NCBI RefSeq assembly: GCF_030315685.1
Contig: NZ_JASXSI010000004.1
Span: forward strand, 124,001-188,000
Origin: Gordonia sp. ABSL11-1
GTDB lineage: Bacteria > Actinomycetota > Actinomycetes > Mycobacteriales > Mycobacteriaceae
Direction of reading: 5' to 3'
DNA length: 64,000 bases
A program made the position numbers and the translations under genes. This document shows, in pieces, positions 1 through 9,315 of the stretch. A model generated the notes under the pieces. That model worked only from the letters and a program-made list of their open reading frames with translations, was not told the DNA's origin and did not search any database. Numbering within the stretch: the stretch's first letter is position 1; each line of letters opens with the position of its first letter.

Positions 1-9
1 GGACGTGGG

Positions 10-864
10 TCAGGAACGCTGCGGGATGAGGGCCAGCTGCCGCGACTGGGCGACGATCGTCCCGGTCGAGTCCATCACGAGATGATCCTCCTCGAACATC
101 CCGGGGCCCACCTCGGTGCTCGTGGCCGCGAACCGCAGCCAACCCGGCGCGGGATGTCGCCGCACGTAGGTCGTCAGCTGGACCGTCGGCGCCCAGCCGA
201 ACAGCGCCAGGTTCATCACCACCGGGGGCGAGATGTCGCAGACGAGGACCGCGAACCCCGTGTCGGCGTCGCCGCTCTTCGGTCGCGCCCACCCGCGGAC
301 CACCGGCTCACCGGTTTCCCCACGCACGATCGGGAACGTCGCGGCGTCGAGCACCAGATCCATCGCCGGACCGAGATGGTTCACCTCGGCGACCGGCGAG
401 TCGTCGAGCGCGATCCCGTCGGCGGGCGGCCCGGCCGGTGTGCCGTCGAGCACGGTCGACGACGAGTGATGCGGCGCACCGGTATCCGGCCGCGCGCACG
501 TCACCGACGACGACACCGTCGTCCGCCCGTTCTGCACCGCGTCCACGGTCATCACGGTGACCGTCCGGCCGCGTTTACGCACGAGCACCTCGAGATCGAT
601 CTCGGCGGCGTCGGGCGCGTGCAGATAGTCGCTCGCGATGGCGACCGGGATCTTGGGCGCGTCGTGATCGTCGGCGGGGTCCGACGGGCCCAGGTCGGCA
701 AGTGCACGCTCGGCGGCCGCGGCGACCACCATCTGCAGGCTGCCGCCGTGCACCTTCGGACCGATGGTGAACACGGGATCGATCACCGCGCGATAGGTGA
801 TGCGGTCCGATCCGGATCGCGACACCTCGGTGAGGATGCGTACGTCGTCAAGCTTTCGGGTCAT
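10..864 (-). CDS. TesB-like acyl-CoA thioesterase family protein (Rv0499-like)
   Basis: This 284-residue protein looks like a double-hotdog acyl-CoA thioesterase. A HGGSLQM segment near residue 39 resembles the helix-start motif of hotdog folds, and a second half with a similar beta-rich pattern follows. It would hydrolyse an acyl-CoA in the cytoplasm, but the substrate is unknown. The ATG at 864 (MTRKLDD) was chosen because the reading frame upstream has no homologous-looking sequence. It is the last gene of a minus-strand run that matches M. tuberculosis Rv0496-Rv0499 in order, and it lies 47 bp after the isomerase-like gene. Family assignment is fairly safe; enzymatic activity is inferred. 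Confidence 0.75.
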   Translation of the reverse strand: MTRKLDDVRILTEVSRSGSDRITYRAVIDPVFTIGPKVHGGSLQMVVAAAAERALADLGPSDPADDHDAPKIPVAIASDYLHAPDAAEIDLEVLVRKRGRTVTVMTVDAVQNGRTTVSSSVTCARPDTGAPHHSSSTVLDGTPAGPPADGIALDDSPVAEVNHLGPAMDLVLDAATFPIVRGETGEPVVRGWARPKSGDADTGFAVLVCDISPPVVMNLALFGWAPTVQLTTYVRRHPAPGWLRFAATSTEVGPGMFEEDHLVMDSTGTIVAQSRQLALIPQRS

Positions 865-911
865 CGTTCCGCTCTTGGTCGCGTCGTGGGAGGCGCGTGG
901 CGCCGGCGCTC

Positions 912-1832
912 TCAGCCACGTTCTGATCGAACCCGCCCGGGGCCGTCGGACCCCAACCCCCGGGCGAGGTGCTGTCGCGCAAAATCTAGCGAACGACCCA
1001 ACAGCGCACTGCGTTCGGGTTTGGTGCGGGCCGCACTCGTGGTGACCTCCAACACAACCGCGCCGTCGAAGTCGCTCTGCGCCAGCCGTCGGCACACCTC
1101 GGCGCAGGGCTGATTGCCGTCGCCGGGCAGGAGGTGCTCGTCGGTCGCGGCGCCGTCACCGTCGGCCAGATGCAGGTGTGACAGGGCCGACCCCATCCGC
1201 TCGAACATGCCCAGCGCATCGGCGCCCGCGGTCGCGGTGTGCGACAGGTCGAGGGTGTAGTGCGCGTAGCCGTCGTCGGTCGGGTCGATCGACTTCCCGA
1301 ACGCCGACGCCGCCAGACCCGGCCCACCGCGGTCGAGGAGGCGCCGCGCGGATCGCTCCCCCGCCCCGAAGAGGCGATCGGCACGCATCGGGAACATGTT
1401 CTCCACCGCGATCGCGATACCACTGTCCTCCTCGAGTTCGGCGACCATGTCGTCGAACCCGACGACGTACGCACGTTGCCAGCGGAACGGTGGGTGCACG
1501 ACGACGGTGGAGGCACCCAGATCCTCGGCCGCCTGGACCGAGCGGGACAGCTTGACCAGCGGATCGCGCCCCCAGACCCGTTGGGAGATCAGCAGACACG
1601 GCGCATGGATGGACAGCACCGGGACCTGATAGCGCTCCGACAGGTATTCGACGTGGGCGATGTCCTGGCTGACCTGCTCCCCCCACACCATCAGCTCGAC
1701 GCCGTCGAAGCCCAGCTCCGCCGCATAGGCGAAGGCCGCTTCGGTGTTCTGCGGGTACACCGACGCCGTCGACAGACCGATCGGGATGTCGGCCGCGTCG
1801 TGCGGCGAACCGGGCGAGGCAGGTGCGGTCAC
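912..1832 (-). CDS. sugar phosphate isomerase/epimerase-like TIM-barrel protein (Rv0498-like)
   Basis: The protein has 306 residues and the look of the AP-endonuclease-2/xylose-isomerase-like TIM barrel. It carries spaced acidic and histidine clusters typical of metal ligands in this fold: VHPPF, VENMFP, LDLSH and LHLADGDG. Its substrate is unknown; members range from sugar-phosphate isomerases to endonuclease IV relatives. The GTG at 1832 is used because the upstream gene ends at 1841, leaving an 8-bp gap that suggests coupled translation. The context (ppx, membrane protein, this gene, thioesterase) is the same as in M. tuberculosis. Confidence 0.78.
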   Translation of the reverse strand: MTAPASPGSPHDAADIPIGLSTASVYPQNTEAAFAYAAELGFDGVELMVWGEQVSQDIAHVEYLSERYQVPVLSIHAPCLLISQRVWGRDPLVKLSRSVQAAEDLGASTVVVHPPFRWQRAYVVGFDDMVAELEEDSGIAIAVENMFPMRADRLFGAGERSARRLLDRGGPGLAASAFGKSIDPTDDGYAHYTLDLSHTATAGADALGMFERMGSALSHLHLADGDGAATDEHLLPGDGNQPCAEVCRRLAQSDFDGAVVLEVTTSAARTKPERSALLGRSLDFARQHLARGLGSDGPGRVRSERG

Positions 1833-1840
1833 GGGAGCGG

Positions 1841-3445
1841 CTAGGTCGCCAGCAGCACGAGCGGGCCGATCGTGACGATCAGACCGACGCCGAGTGCGAG
1901 CAACGTGGTGGTCAGGTCCTTTGTCCGCCGCACCAGGTGAGCGAAGGTGACGATGCCGAAGATCACCAGCACTGCGAGCACCAGCGCGAAGTAGACGTTC
2001 CACTTCCACAGCTCGGTGAAGCCCCAGAAGAGTCCGACGCCGACGGCCAGCCCGGCGAGCGCCTGCCCGATGATCAGCAGCCACGCGACCACGGGCGACA
2101 GCTCACGGCCCGGATGGTCGGACGCCTCGGCGTCTGCGGCGGGTGCTGCCACGGTCGGCTCGGGATCGTCGGTGACCGGCTCGGACCGAACCGCAGGCGC
2201 CTCGGCGGCCGGCGCAGGCGCCTCGCCGGCGACGGACGTGCTGGTGAGGTCGTCGGTGTCGAGGGTGCGGTCGGTAGGGACCGCACCGAGTCCGGACAGG
2301 TCGGTGGCGGTCGCGTCGCCGGTCACCGGTGGTGCGCTCTGCGGCGTCGGCGCGTGGTCGGCAGCGGTGTCGATGTCACCGTCGGCGATGGCGGTTCCGG
2401 TGTCCTCGACATGGGTGTCGTCGACAGGGGTGTCGTCGACGAGGGCGTCGGAGACGTCACCGGTGGGTGTCTCGTCGGGGGCCGGGGTCGCGTCAGGGGA
2501 CGGGGTCGGCGCGGCGAACACAGACGCGGCGGGCACCGCGGGCGCGGTCTCGTCCGATCCGTCGAGCTGCTCTCGCCGGCGGGCGGCGGCCGGTCGTGCG
2601 GTGCGATCGGCCTTCTTCTTCCGCCAGCCGCCGAAGCGTCGTTTCTTGGGTTCGGGTTCGTCGTCCTCGACGTCCGCGAAATTGCGGTACGACTCGAAGT
2701 CGTCGTCCATCACCTCGGCGAAACCGCTGGTCGGCCGGGCGCCGGGGTCGTTGGCGGAATCGGCAGAGGGCGCCGACAGCTCCGCGAGATCGACATCGTC
2801 GGACTCGACGACGGCCAAACCGTCGGAATCCTGATCGCCGACGACAGGGATGATGCCGGTCACCGCGTTGGCGTTCGCGTCGTCGGCCATCCGACCGGCG
2901 ACCGCCGACGAACTGAAGTCACGGGTCGCGGGCTGCGCATAGCCGGGCATGCCGCTCGAGGTGGGCCGCGCCGGCCGCTCACCGAACGGTCCCGCGCCGT
3001 CGGCCGGGCCACGGCCGGACGCCGCGGTCGGGCGATCCGCGATGGGGCGGTCGTCGGCGTATCGCCGTGCGACGGGGTTGGCCGAACGCGGGAACGCGCC
3101 GGTGTCGCCGAGGGGACGGCCGACAGGTGTGGTCGGACCCGTCGTGGGCCGCGCCGAGGTGGGGTCCGGGGCGGAGCGGGTCGTCGCATCGGAAGGTCGC
3201 GATGTGTCGGGTCCGGTTGTCGGCTCGGCCGACTGCACGCGCGGGATCTCGCCGGTCAGTTCCGAGACCGATACCGATCCCTCACGTCCGACGCGACGGC
3301 GACCGCGCCCTTCACGTGGTGTGCCGGCGCCTGCATCGCCCTGCTCACGGCTGCGCGCCAACAACTCCGAGACCGAAATCGGCCGGGAATCGGGTGCATC
3401 CGACCCGCGCTGTCCTTGCCCGCCCGTTTCCGATTCGTTGGCCAT
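1841..3445 (-). CDS. membrane protein with long disordered N-terminus (Rv0497-like)
   Basis: This 534-residue protein has roughly 440 residues of low-complexity, Ala/Asp/Thr/Pro-rich sequence, then three predicted membrane segments close to the C-terminus (starting near VVAWLLIIGQALAG, YFALVLAVLVIFGIV and LLALGVGLIVTIGPLVLL). The tail is presumably cytoplasmic. Two similar short motifs occur near the N-terminus, SVSELLARS around residue 24 and SVSELTGE around residue 58, each after a basic stretch. A DDT/DGD-rich stretch lies mid-protein. Position between ppx and the isomerase matches Rv0497. The function is unknown. The M. tuberculosis protein is, as I recall, considerably shorter, so the disordered part is expanded here. 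Confidence 0.75.
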   Translation of the reverse strand: MANESETGGQGQRGSDAPDSRPISVSELLARSREQGDAGAGTPREGRGRRRVGREGSVSVSELTGEIPRVQSAEPTTGPDTSRPSDATTRSAPDPTSARPTTGPTTPVGRPLGDTGAFPRSANPVARRYADDRPIADRPTAASGRGPADGAGPFGERPARPTSSGMPGYAQPATRDFSSSAVAGRMADDANANAVTGIIPVVGDQDSDGLAVVESDDVDLAELSAPSADSANDPGARPTSGFAEVMDDDFESYRNFADVEDDEPEPKKRRFGGWRKKKADRTARPAAARRREQLDGSDETAPAVPAASVFAAPTPSPDATPAPDETPTGDVSDALVDDTPVDDTHVEDTGTAIADGDIDTAADHAPTPQSAPPVTGDATATDLSGLGAVPTDRTLDTDDLTSTSVAGEAPAPAAEAPAVRSEPVTDDPEPTVAAPAADAEASDHPGRELSPVVAWLLIIGQALAGLAVGVGLFWGFTELWKWNVYFALVLAVLVIFGIVTFAHLVRRTKDLTTTLLALGVGLIVTIGPLVLLAT

Positions 3446-3503
3446 AGAGTGCGCTCTCCGTCCTCGAGATCAAAACCCGCCCCCATGCGGGGCATGTGTC
3501 AGC

Positions 3504-4496
3504 TCATCCAACGCCGCGGCCGGGCCCCCCGGTTCCCACCGTTTCGGTTCCGCCGGCCTCGGCAGCCTGTACCGGCTCGGAGTCGAGCCGGCGCAGGATG
3601 ACGCCTTCGCGCAGCGCCCATGGACAGATCTCAAGTGTATCGACTGCCAGTGCGCGCATGGCCGCCTCCGCCACCAGAGCACCCGCCACCAGCTGACCAG
3701 CGCGGTCGGCGCTGACCCCCTCGAGTTCGGCGCGGTCGTCGCGCGTCATCCGGGAGATGAAGGAGATGAGCTGGCGTAGACCGTTGGTGGTCAGCTGCCG
3801 CTGCACCCGCGGTCCCGCGCTCGACGGGGCCGCGCCGGTCAGGCGGGCCAGACTGCGGAAGGTCTTCGATGTGCCGACTGCGAGGTCCGGACGGCCGGGT
3901 TCGATCAGCGCCTTCGCCACGGGCCGCAGCTCGGCGTCGAGCCAGTCACGCAGGACGGCGACCCGACGACGGTCCGGCGGGTCCCCCGGCAACCACTCCC
4001 TGGTCAGTCGGCCCGCACCGAGTGGCAGCGACAACGCCGAGTCGGGTTCCTCGTCGACGCCGTTCGACATCTCCAGCGACCCGCCGCCGATGTCGAGGGC
4101 GAGGATCCGACCGGCGCTCCAGCCGTACCAGCGGCGCACCGCCAGGGACGTCAGCCGGGCCTCGTCGCGTCCCGACAGCACGGTCACCTGCACGCCGGTC
4201 TTGTCGGCGACCGCGGCAAGCACCTCGTCGCTGTTGCTCGCGTCACGGACCGCCGACGTCGCGAACGCCATGATCTGTTCACACCCCGACGTCGACGCGA
4301 TGTGGGTGAACTCGTCCACCGATTCGATCAACTTGGCAGCCGCGCGATCGGAGAGCCGACCGCGATCGTCGATCTGCTCCGCGAGCCGAAGCACGGATTT
4401 CGTGGAACTCATGGGGGTGGGATGCCCACCGCGATGAGCATCGACCACCAGCAGGTGGACAGTGTTGCTGCCCACGTCGAGCACTCCTAGACGCAC
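3504..4496 (-). CDS. ppx1: exopolyphosphatase / Ppx-GppA family phosphatase
   Basis: The protein (330 residues) belongs to the Ppx/GppA family of the ASKHA fold. Phosphate-loop 1 is GVLDVGSNTVHLL at the extreme N-terminus and phosphate-loop 2 is ALDIGGGSLEM in the middle, both diagnostic. It is the short form without the C-terminal HD-like domain of E. coli Ppx, as in mycobacterial Ppx1 (Rv0496). It would release phosphate from polyphosphate or (p)ppGpp-like substrates. The GTG at 4496 is chosen because it gives the canonical N-terminus and has a TTGGAG ribosome site just upstream. It lies near the phosphate-responsive senX3-regX3 genes, as in M. tuberculosis. Confidence 0.9.
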   Translation of the reverse strand: MRLGVLDVGSNTVHLLVVDAHRGGHPTPMSSTKSVLRLAEQIDDRGRLSDRAAAKLIESVDEFTHIASTSGCEQIMAFATSAVRDASNSDEVLAAVADKTGVQVTVLSGRDEARLTSLAVRRWYGWSAGRILALDIGGGSLEMSNGVDEEPDSALSLPLGAGRLTREWLPGDPPDRRRVAVLRDWLDAELRPVAKALIEPGRPDLAVGTSKTFRSLARLTGAAPSSAGPRVQRQLTTNGLRQLISFISRMTRDDRAELEGVSADRAGQLVAGALVAEAAMRALAVDTLEICPWALREGVILRRLDSEPVQAAEAGGTETVGTGGPGRGVG

Positions 4497-4604
4497 GTTC
4501 TCCAAGGCTAGTCCGTGGCATGGGGTTCTCGGCACGCGGAGTGGAATTCCGCCGCGATCGCCCGCCGCCGTGCGACTTCGCCGACGGCGGTTACCGTTGA
4601 CCAT

Positions 4605-5486
4605 GTGAGCCGCACACAAGCCCCGCGACAGACCCCCGAGCGCATCACGCCTGCGCCGGAGGTCGATCTGGATTTCCCTCGCGAATGGTACGAATTCGCC
4701 GATCCGGCCGATTCCGAACACGTGATCAACGCGGATCTGACGTGGCTGCTGTCGCATTGGACCTGTGTCTTCGGCACCCCCGCATGTCAGGGCATCATCG
4801 AGGGCCGCGAGAGCGACGGGTGCTGCAGTCACGGCGCGTACCTGTCGGACAAGGGCGACCGCAAGAAGTTGGCGAAGGCCATGGCGATGCTGACCGAGGA
4901 CGACTGGCAGTACTACAAGAAGGGCTCCGGCAAGGACCCACTCGGCCCGCGCGGCTACCTCGAGGAGGGCGACGGCGATGACGATCCCGGGGACGACGGG
5001 CCAGCTCTCAAGACGCGAAAATACAAGGGCGCGTGCATCTTCCTGAACCGACCCGGGTTCGCAGGCGGGACCGGCTGCGCATTGCACTCGATGGCGCTGC
5101 GCCGTGGTATCGAACCGCTGACCGTCAAGCCCGAGGTGTGCTGGCAGCTACCCGTTCGCCGCGAACAGGATTGGGTCGAGCGGCCCGACGGCACCGAGGT
5201 GCTGCGCACCACGATCACCGAGTTCGACCGTCGCGGCTGGGGCGAGGGCGGGCACGACCTGAAGTGGTACTGCTCCGGCTCACCCGACGCACACGTCGGC
5301 GCCACCCAGGTGTGGGAGTCGTACGCCCCCGAACTCGTCGAACTGATCGGCCAACCCGCCTACGACGTGCTCGCCGCCGCGTGCCGTCGTCGAAACGGGT
5401 TGGGGCTCATCGCCGTCCACCCGGCGACGACCGCCGCCACCACCCGCCGCGAGACCGACATCAAGTACGAGTTGATGGAGGAGTAG
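4605..5486 (+). CDS. conserved cysteine-rich protein (Rv0495c-like)
   Basis: This 293-residue cytosolic protein has no recognised catalytic domain. Eight cysteines stand out (residues 54, 61, 73, 74, 144, 158, 179, 223), including [12 protein letters not shown] and DGCCSHGAY. The spacing resembles metal-chelating Cys clusters of YkgJ-like proteins, so a bound metal or Fe-S cluster is possible. An acidic stretch ([12 protein letters not shown]) lies near residue 125. The GTG at 4605 gives a length close to the M. tuberculosis homologue; the in-frame ATG at 4515 would add 30 residues without family character. It is divergent from ppx (108 bp between starts) and convergent with regX3, as in M. 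tuberculosis. Confidence 0.82.
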   Translation: MSRTQAPRQTPERITPAPEVDLDFPREWYEFADPADSEHVINADLTWLLSHWTCVFGTPACQGIIEGRESDGCCSHGAYLSDKGDRKKLAKAMAMLTEDDWQYYKKGSGKDPLGPRGYLEEGDGDDDPGDDGPALKTRKYKGACIFLNRPGFAGGTGCALHSMALRRGIEPLTVKPEVCWQLPVRREQDWVERPDGTEVLRTTITEFDRRGWGEGGHDLKWYCSGSPDAHVGATQVWESYAPELVELIGQPAYDVLAAACRRRNGLGLIAVHPATTAATTRRETDIKYELMEE

Positions 5487-5530
5487 CGCCCGTCATCAAC
5501 TCGTCCGGAAGCCGGCCTCCCGACGCCACC

Positions 5531-5664
5531 GGCACGGAGGCCGACCGTGCCCTGTTTTGCGCTGACTGTGCCCGGCCATCCACCCTGCGCGCGCTCAGCT
5601 CGGTAGCACCGGGCACAGTCGGCGCAAAACTGGGCACGGTCGGCGCGAAAGGAGCCTCCGTGCC
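5531..5664. repeat. long imperfect inverted repeat with GGGCAC-NN-TCGGCG units
   Basis: Positions 5540-5575 are nearly the reverse complement of 5609-5644 (36 bp, two mismatches) around a 33-nt loop. An outer pair, GGCACGGAGG at 5531-5540 and CCTCCGTGCC at 5655-5664, extends the stem. Each arm holds the unit GGGCAC-RG-TCGGCG followed by CAAAA or CGAAA. The element lies between convergent genes (the Rv0495c-like gene and regX3) and could act as a bidirectional terminator. Related units occur near 9204 and 20727. Confidence 0.8.
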
Positions 5665-5682
5665 GCGAGTTGTGTGGGTACC

Positions 5683-6369
5683 TTACGGTTCGTATTTGTA
5701 GCCCAGGCCGCGGACGGTGACCAGGTGTTTGGGGTTGCCGGGGTCGGGTTCGATCTTGGATCGCAACCGCTTCACGTGGACGTCGAGGGTCTTGGTGTCA
5801 CCGACGTAGTCGGCGCCCCACACCCGATCGATCAGCTGACCGCGGGTCAGGACGCGGCCGGAGTTGCGAAGCAGGTACTCGAGAAGGTCGAACTCCTTGA
5901 GCGGCAAGGTGATCGCGTCACCGTTGACTGCGACGGTGTGCCGCTCCACGTCCATCCGGACCGGCCCCTCCTCGAGGACGCCGATGGCGAGTTCCTCCTC
6001 GGCGGCGTCACCACCCCGTCGCAGGACGGCGCGGATGCGCGCGATGAGTTCGCGGGCCGAGTACGGCTTGGTGACGTAGTCGTCGGCACCGAGTTCGAGT
6101 CCGACGACCTTGTCGATCTCGCTGTCGCGGGCGGTCACCATGATCACCGGGACACCCGAACGCTGTCGGAGCGACTTGCAGATCTCGGTTCCGGACATGC
6201 CCGGCAGCATCAGGTCGAGGAGCACGATGTCGGGGCTCACCCGATCGAAGGCCGACAGCGCTTGCGCACCGTCGTTGACGACGCTGGCCTCGAACCCTTC
6301 CTTGCGGAGCAGGAAGGCGAGCGGGTCGGCCAGTGATTCCTCGTCCTCGACGATAAGTACGTGCGTCAC
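5683..6369 (-). CDS. regX3: two-component response regulator RegX3
   Basis: This is an OmpR/PhoB-type response regulator of 228 residues. The N-terminal receiver has acidic residues EDE at 8-10, the phosphoacceptor Asp52 (LLDLMLPG), a conserved Thr (TARD) and Lys (TKPYSARE). A winged-helix DNA-binding domain follows, with LKEFDLLEYLLRN and RGLGYKYEP. It is the partner of SenX3, encoded 20 bp upstream in the same operon. In mycobacteria RegX3 activates phosphate-starvation genes. No MIRU-type repeats sit between the two genes here, unlike in M. tuberculosis. Confidence 0.95.
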   Translation of the reverse strand: MTHVLIVEDEESLADPLAFLLRKEGFEASVVNDGAQALSAFDRVSPDIVLLDLMLPGMSGTEICKSLRQRSGVPVIMVTARDSEIDKVVGLELGADDYVTKPYSARELIARIRAVLRRGGDAAEEELAIGVLEEGPVRMDVERHTVAVNGDAITLPLKEFDLLEYLLRNSGRVLTRGQLIDRVWGADYVGDTKTLDVHVKRLRSKIEPDPGNPKHLVTVRGLGYKYEP

Positions 6370-6389
6370 CGATGGAATTCCTTTGGTAG

Positions 6390-7808
6390 TCAGGGACGTT
6401 CCGGTGCGGACTGGTGCATCGGAACGCGGTCGGCGGCGGCCGCACCCGGGTGGATGTCGGCGATGCCGGAGTCGTCGGAGTCGACGACCTCGGGGGTCAG
6501 GTCCTGCGGGATGCAGAGGGTGAAGGTCGAACCGGTGCCCGGCTTGCTCCAGAGCCCGATCGTGCCACCGTGATTGGCGGCGACGTGTTTGACGATCGCG
6601 AGACCGAGTCCGGTGCCGCCGGTACGTCGCGAGCGGGCCTTGTCGACACGGAAGAACCGTTCGAAGACGCGTTCCTGGTCCTCCTGCGCGATCCCGATCC
6701 CGCGGTCGGTCACCGCGATCGCGACCATGGGACGGCCGTCGACGGTGGCGACGCGGCGACTGATCGAGACGGTGGTGTTCTCTGACGAGTAGGCGATCGC
6801 GTTGACGACGAGATTGCTCAGCGCGGTCAGCAGCAGCACGCGGTCGCCGCGCACGGTGAGCCCGGCGGGCATGTCGGCCTTGAGCGTGATGCCGACGGCC
6901 TCCGCATTGGTGGTGGCGGTGTCGATCGCCTCGGACACCAGTTCGTCGACGTCGACCGTCGTGAACGCCGACGTCTCGCCGCCCTGTAGTCGGGACAGCG
7001 CGATCAGCTCGCTGACCATGTTGCCGAGTCGATCGGCCTCGGTCAGCACCCGACGACCGAAGTGTTCGACGGACTCGTGGTCGTCGGCGGATTCCAGCAG
7101 GGCCTCGGTGAGCAGTCCGATCGCGCCGACCGGGGTCTTGAGTTCGTGGGACACGTTGGCCACGAAGTCGCGGCGGGTGGCCTCCACCCGACTGTGTTCG
7201 GTGTCGTCGACGCCGTAGACGACGGCGTAGCGCTCGTCGTCGTGGGCGACGAGGCGGATCAGACAGCGCACCGACTCGAAATGTCGCGCGGTGGTGCGCC
7301 CGGTGGAGATGAATCCCAGCGACGACTGCGGCGGACTGAACTCGAACCGGGCCTCGACCTCGGTGTCAAGCACCTCCTTGGCCGCATCCCACACCTCGTC
7401 GGCGAGGAGACGGTCACGGACCACCCCCATCTCGACGGCCTGATGGTTGTAGAGGACGACATCGCGGAACTGGTCGACGACGGCGACCGCCGACTCGCTG
7501 TGGCGAACGATGAGGCTGAGCAGCCCCGCCTTGGTCATCCGGCCGTCGTCGGTGGTCACGGTGACATCGGAGTCGCGCAGCTCGGCGGCCTCGGCGACCT
7601 CGCGGGGTGCGTTCGCTTGGTTCAACCGGGTCGCGACCAGATCAGTGGTGACCGGGACAGCGGTCGACTGGGACACACGTGCGTTGGCCGGGGACACCGA
7701 TCTCCGCACGTGCCAGGCACTCCAGCCGCGTCCGTGCCAGCCGAGCCCCAGGAGGACCCCGCAGAACAATGCGAGCGCGATCGCCGCGAAAACCAGTGCA
7801 ACGGTCAC
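6390..7808 (-). CDS. senX3: sensor histidine kinase SenX3
   Basis: The protein has 472 residues. One clear membrane segment spans residues 3-23. A PAS-like region follows at about 95-205. The dimerisation/phosphoacceptor domain has NVSHELKTPVGAIG with His221, and the ATPase domain carries the N box (NLVVNAIAYS), DRGIGI, ERFFRV and GGTGLGLAIVKH. It phosphorylates RegX3 and in mycobacteria signals phosphate limitation with the Pst system. Order gpm1, (GNAT), senX3, regX3 follows M. tuberculosis apart from the inserted acetyltransferase-like gene. Confidence 0.95.
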   Translation of the reverse strand: MTVALVFAAIALALFCGVLLGLGWHGRGWSAWHVRRSVSPANARVSQSTAVPVTTDLVATRLNQANAPREVAEAAELRDSDVTVTTDDGRMTKAGLLSLIVRHSESAVAVVDQFRDVVLYNHQAVEMGVVRDRLLADEVWDAAKEVLDTEVEARFEFSPPQSSLGFISTGRTTARHFESVRCLIRLVAHDDERYAVVYGVDDTEHSRVEATRRDFVANVSHELKTPVGAIGLLTEALLESADDHESVEHFGRRVLTEADRLGNMVSELIALSRLQGGETSAFTTVDVDELVSEAIDTATTNAEAVGITLKADMPAGLTVRGDRVLLLTALSNLVVNAIAYSSENTTVSISRRVATVDGRPMVAIAVTDRGIGIAQEDQERVFERFFRVDKARSRRTGGTGLGLAIVKHVAANHGGTIGLWSKPGTGSTFTLCIPQDLTPEVVDSDDSGIADIHPGAAAADRVPMHQSAPERP

Positions 7809-7959
7809 AATGGCAGCTTACGGCGCGACAAACGCGCACTGCACATTCGTCGCCATTGTTCTGCGGGTGTTCACGCACTGTTCGGCCAACCGGACACGGT
7901 TGTGACACGACGTTGCTACGCGGGGGAAACGGCCGCTCCACCGACCCGATCTGACACCG

Positions 7960-8292
7960 TCACTGCGGAACGGGAACCGCCATGTCGGCATACTCCGGGT
8001 TCTGCGAGATGAACCGCTGGACATACGAGCAGACCGGGACCACCTGCTTCCCCGTCGTGCGGATGTCGTCGAGAACCACGCGCACGAGCTGACCCGCGTA
8101 TCCGTGTCCGCTGAACTGCTCGCGGATCACGGTATGGGTGAGGACCACCTGATAGGGCTCCGAGACATAGTCGAGATATCCGACCGTCTCCTCGTCGCCG
8201 CTCCCGTCGGCAGTCGAATCCGAGCTCAATATCGCTTCGTAACGCTCCTGAGCTGGGGAATGATTGATTCTCAGAATCCCGGCATCCGCCAT
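7960..8292 (-). CDS. small GNAT-family N-acetyltransferase (YidJ/Gtn10-like)
   Basis: The protein has about 110 residues and matches the minimal single-domain GNAT type: RINHSPAQERYE, then a strand ending in GYLDY, LTHTVIREQFSGHGYAGQLV (acetyl-CoA loop of the form RxxGxG/A) and VVPVCSYVQRFISQNPEY near the end. Such proteins bind acetyl-CoA, but the acceptor is unknown. The ATG at 8292 fits family N-termini; a GTG at 8316 would add eight residues. It lies 71 bp from gpm1 and 151 bp from senX3, all on the minus strand, so cotranscription is possible. Confidence 0.8.
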   Translation of the reverse strand: MADAGILRINHSPAQERYEAILSSDSTADGSGDEETVGYLDYVSEPYQVVLTHTVIREQFSGHGYAGQLVRVVLDDIRTTGKQVVPVCSYVQRFISQNPEYADMAVPVPQ

Positions 8293-8363
8293 GGCATCCA
8301 ATGTAGCGCGCGTCACACCTTCGGCACCATGACGATTGTGTTACAGGTGCACCGACCCGTAGG

Positions 8364-9110
8364 TCACTTCTGCCCCTGCGCGGCGACGGCCGCGGCCCCT
8401 GCTGCAGCTGCTTCCGGATCGAGGTAGGTGCCGCCCGGATTGAGCGGCTCGAGGTTCTCGTCGAGGTCGTAGCGCAGCGGGTTGCCGGTGGGGATGTTGA
8501 GCCCGGCGATGTCGGCGTCGGAGATGTCGTCGAGGTACTTCACCAGCGCCCGCAGCGAGTTACCGTGCGCCGCGACGAGCACCGTCTTGCCGGCCCGGAT
8601 GTCGGCGGCGATGGTCTCGGTGAAGTACGGGATCATCCGGGCGACGACGTCCTCGAGGCATTCGGTCAGCGGGACCTCGGCCAGGTCGGCGTACCGCGGG
8701 TCGTCGGACTGGCTGTACTCGGCGTCGCGCTCGATCGCCGGCGGCGGGACGTCATAGCTGCGACGCCAGAGCATGAACTGCTCCTGGCCGTACTTCTCGA
8801 GGGTGTCCGCCTTGTCGAGTCCCTGCAGGGCGCCGTAGTGACGCTCGTTGAGCCGCCAGTCGCGGGTCACCGGAATCCAGTGGCGATCGGCCTTGTCCAG
8901 TGCGATCTGCGCGGTCTGGATGGCCCGTCGGAGCAGCGACGTGTACAGGATGTCGGGCAGGACGTCGTGCTCGACGAGCAGTTCGCCCGCGCGGACCGCC
9001 TCGGCCTCGCCCTTCTCGGTGAGTGCGACGTCGACCCAGCCGGTGAACTGGTTCGACGCGTTCCACTCGCTCTCGCCGTGCCGCATCAGAATCAAGGTGC
9101 CGTTGCTCAT
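8364..9110 (-). CDS. gpmA: 2,3-bisphosphoglycerate-dependent phosphoglycerate mutase
   Basis: The 248-residue enzyme interconverts 3- and 2-phosphoglycerate in glycolysis. The phosphohistidine motif is [10 protein letters not shown] with catalytic His11. [18 protein letters not shown] and [14 protein letters not shown] complete the family signature. ATG at 9110 (MSNGTLIL) starts one strand before the motif as usual. The C-terminal tail is alanine rich. It is the homologue of M. tuberculosis gpm1 (Rv0489) and keeps its place upstream of senX3-regX3. Confidence 0.96.
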   Translation of the reverse strand: MSNGTLILMRHGESEWNASNQFTGWVDVALTEKGEAEAVRAGELLVEHDVLPDILYTSLLRRAIQTAQIALDKADRHWIPVTRDWRLNERHYGALQGLDKADTLEKYGQEQFMLWRRSYDVPPPAIERDAEYSQSDDPRYADLAEVPLTECLEDVVARMIPYFTETIAADIRAGKTVLVAAHGNSLRALVKYLDDISDADIAGLNIPTGNPLRYDLDENLEPLNPGGTYLDPEAAAAGAAAVAAQGQK

Positions 9111-9203
9111 GCCACAAAGTTTTGCACAGATGGACAGATGGGTCGTGGCTTCTCCCCTGCACAGCCGTTCCATCGGCTCCGCGGACACGCTCCGCGGAAT
9201 TCT

Positions 9204-9238
9204 GGGCACGCTCGGCGGGGTCCAGGGCACGATCGGCG
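9204..9238. repeat. two direct GGGCAC-NN-TCGGCG units
   Basis: GGGCACGCTCGGCG at 9204-9217 and GGGCACGATCGGCG at 9225-9238 are tandem copies of the unit also seen near 5609 and 20744. Here they lie between divergent genes (gpmA and the APC transporter) rather than at gene ends. A separate short inverted repeat, TCCGCGGA, lies just upstream. Confidence 0.7.
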
Positions 9239-9315
9239 ATTGCGCGATCGCACAGCAGGTCCCGATCCGGTGCACTTATCTCACATAACGGACATTCTGG
9301 GTCTAGCGTTGATCC

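Noticed and set aside
1823..3601. 592-residue open frame on the plus strand opposite the Rv0497-like gene
   Set aside because: High GC makes long antisense frames common. The composition is Arg/Gly/Val-rich without domains, and the minus-strand protein fits a conserved neighbourhood.
6370..6389. MIRU-type repeats between senX3 and regX3
   Set aside because: The gap is only 20 bp and contains no repeat.
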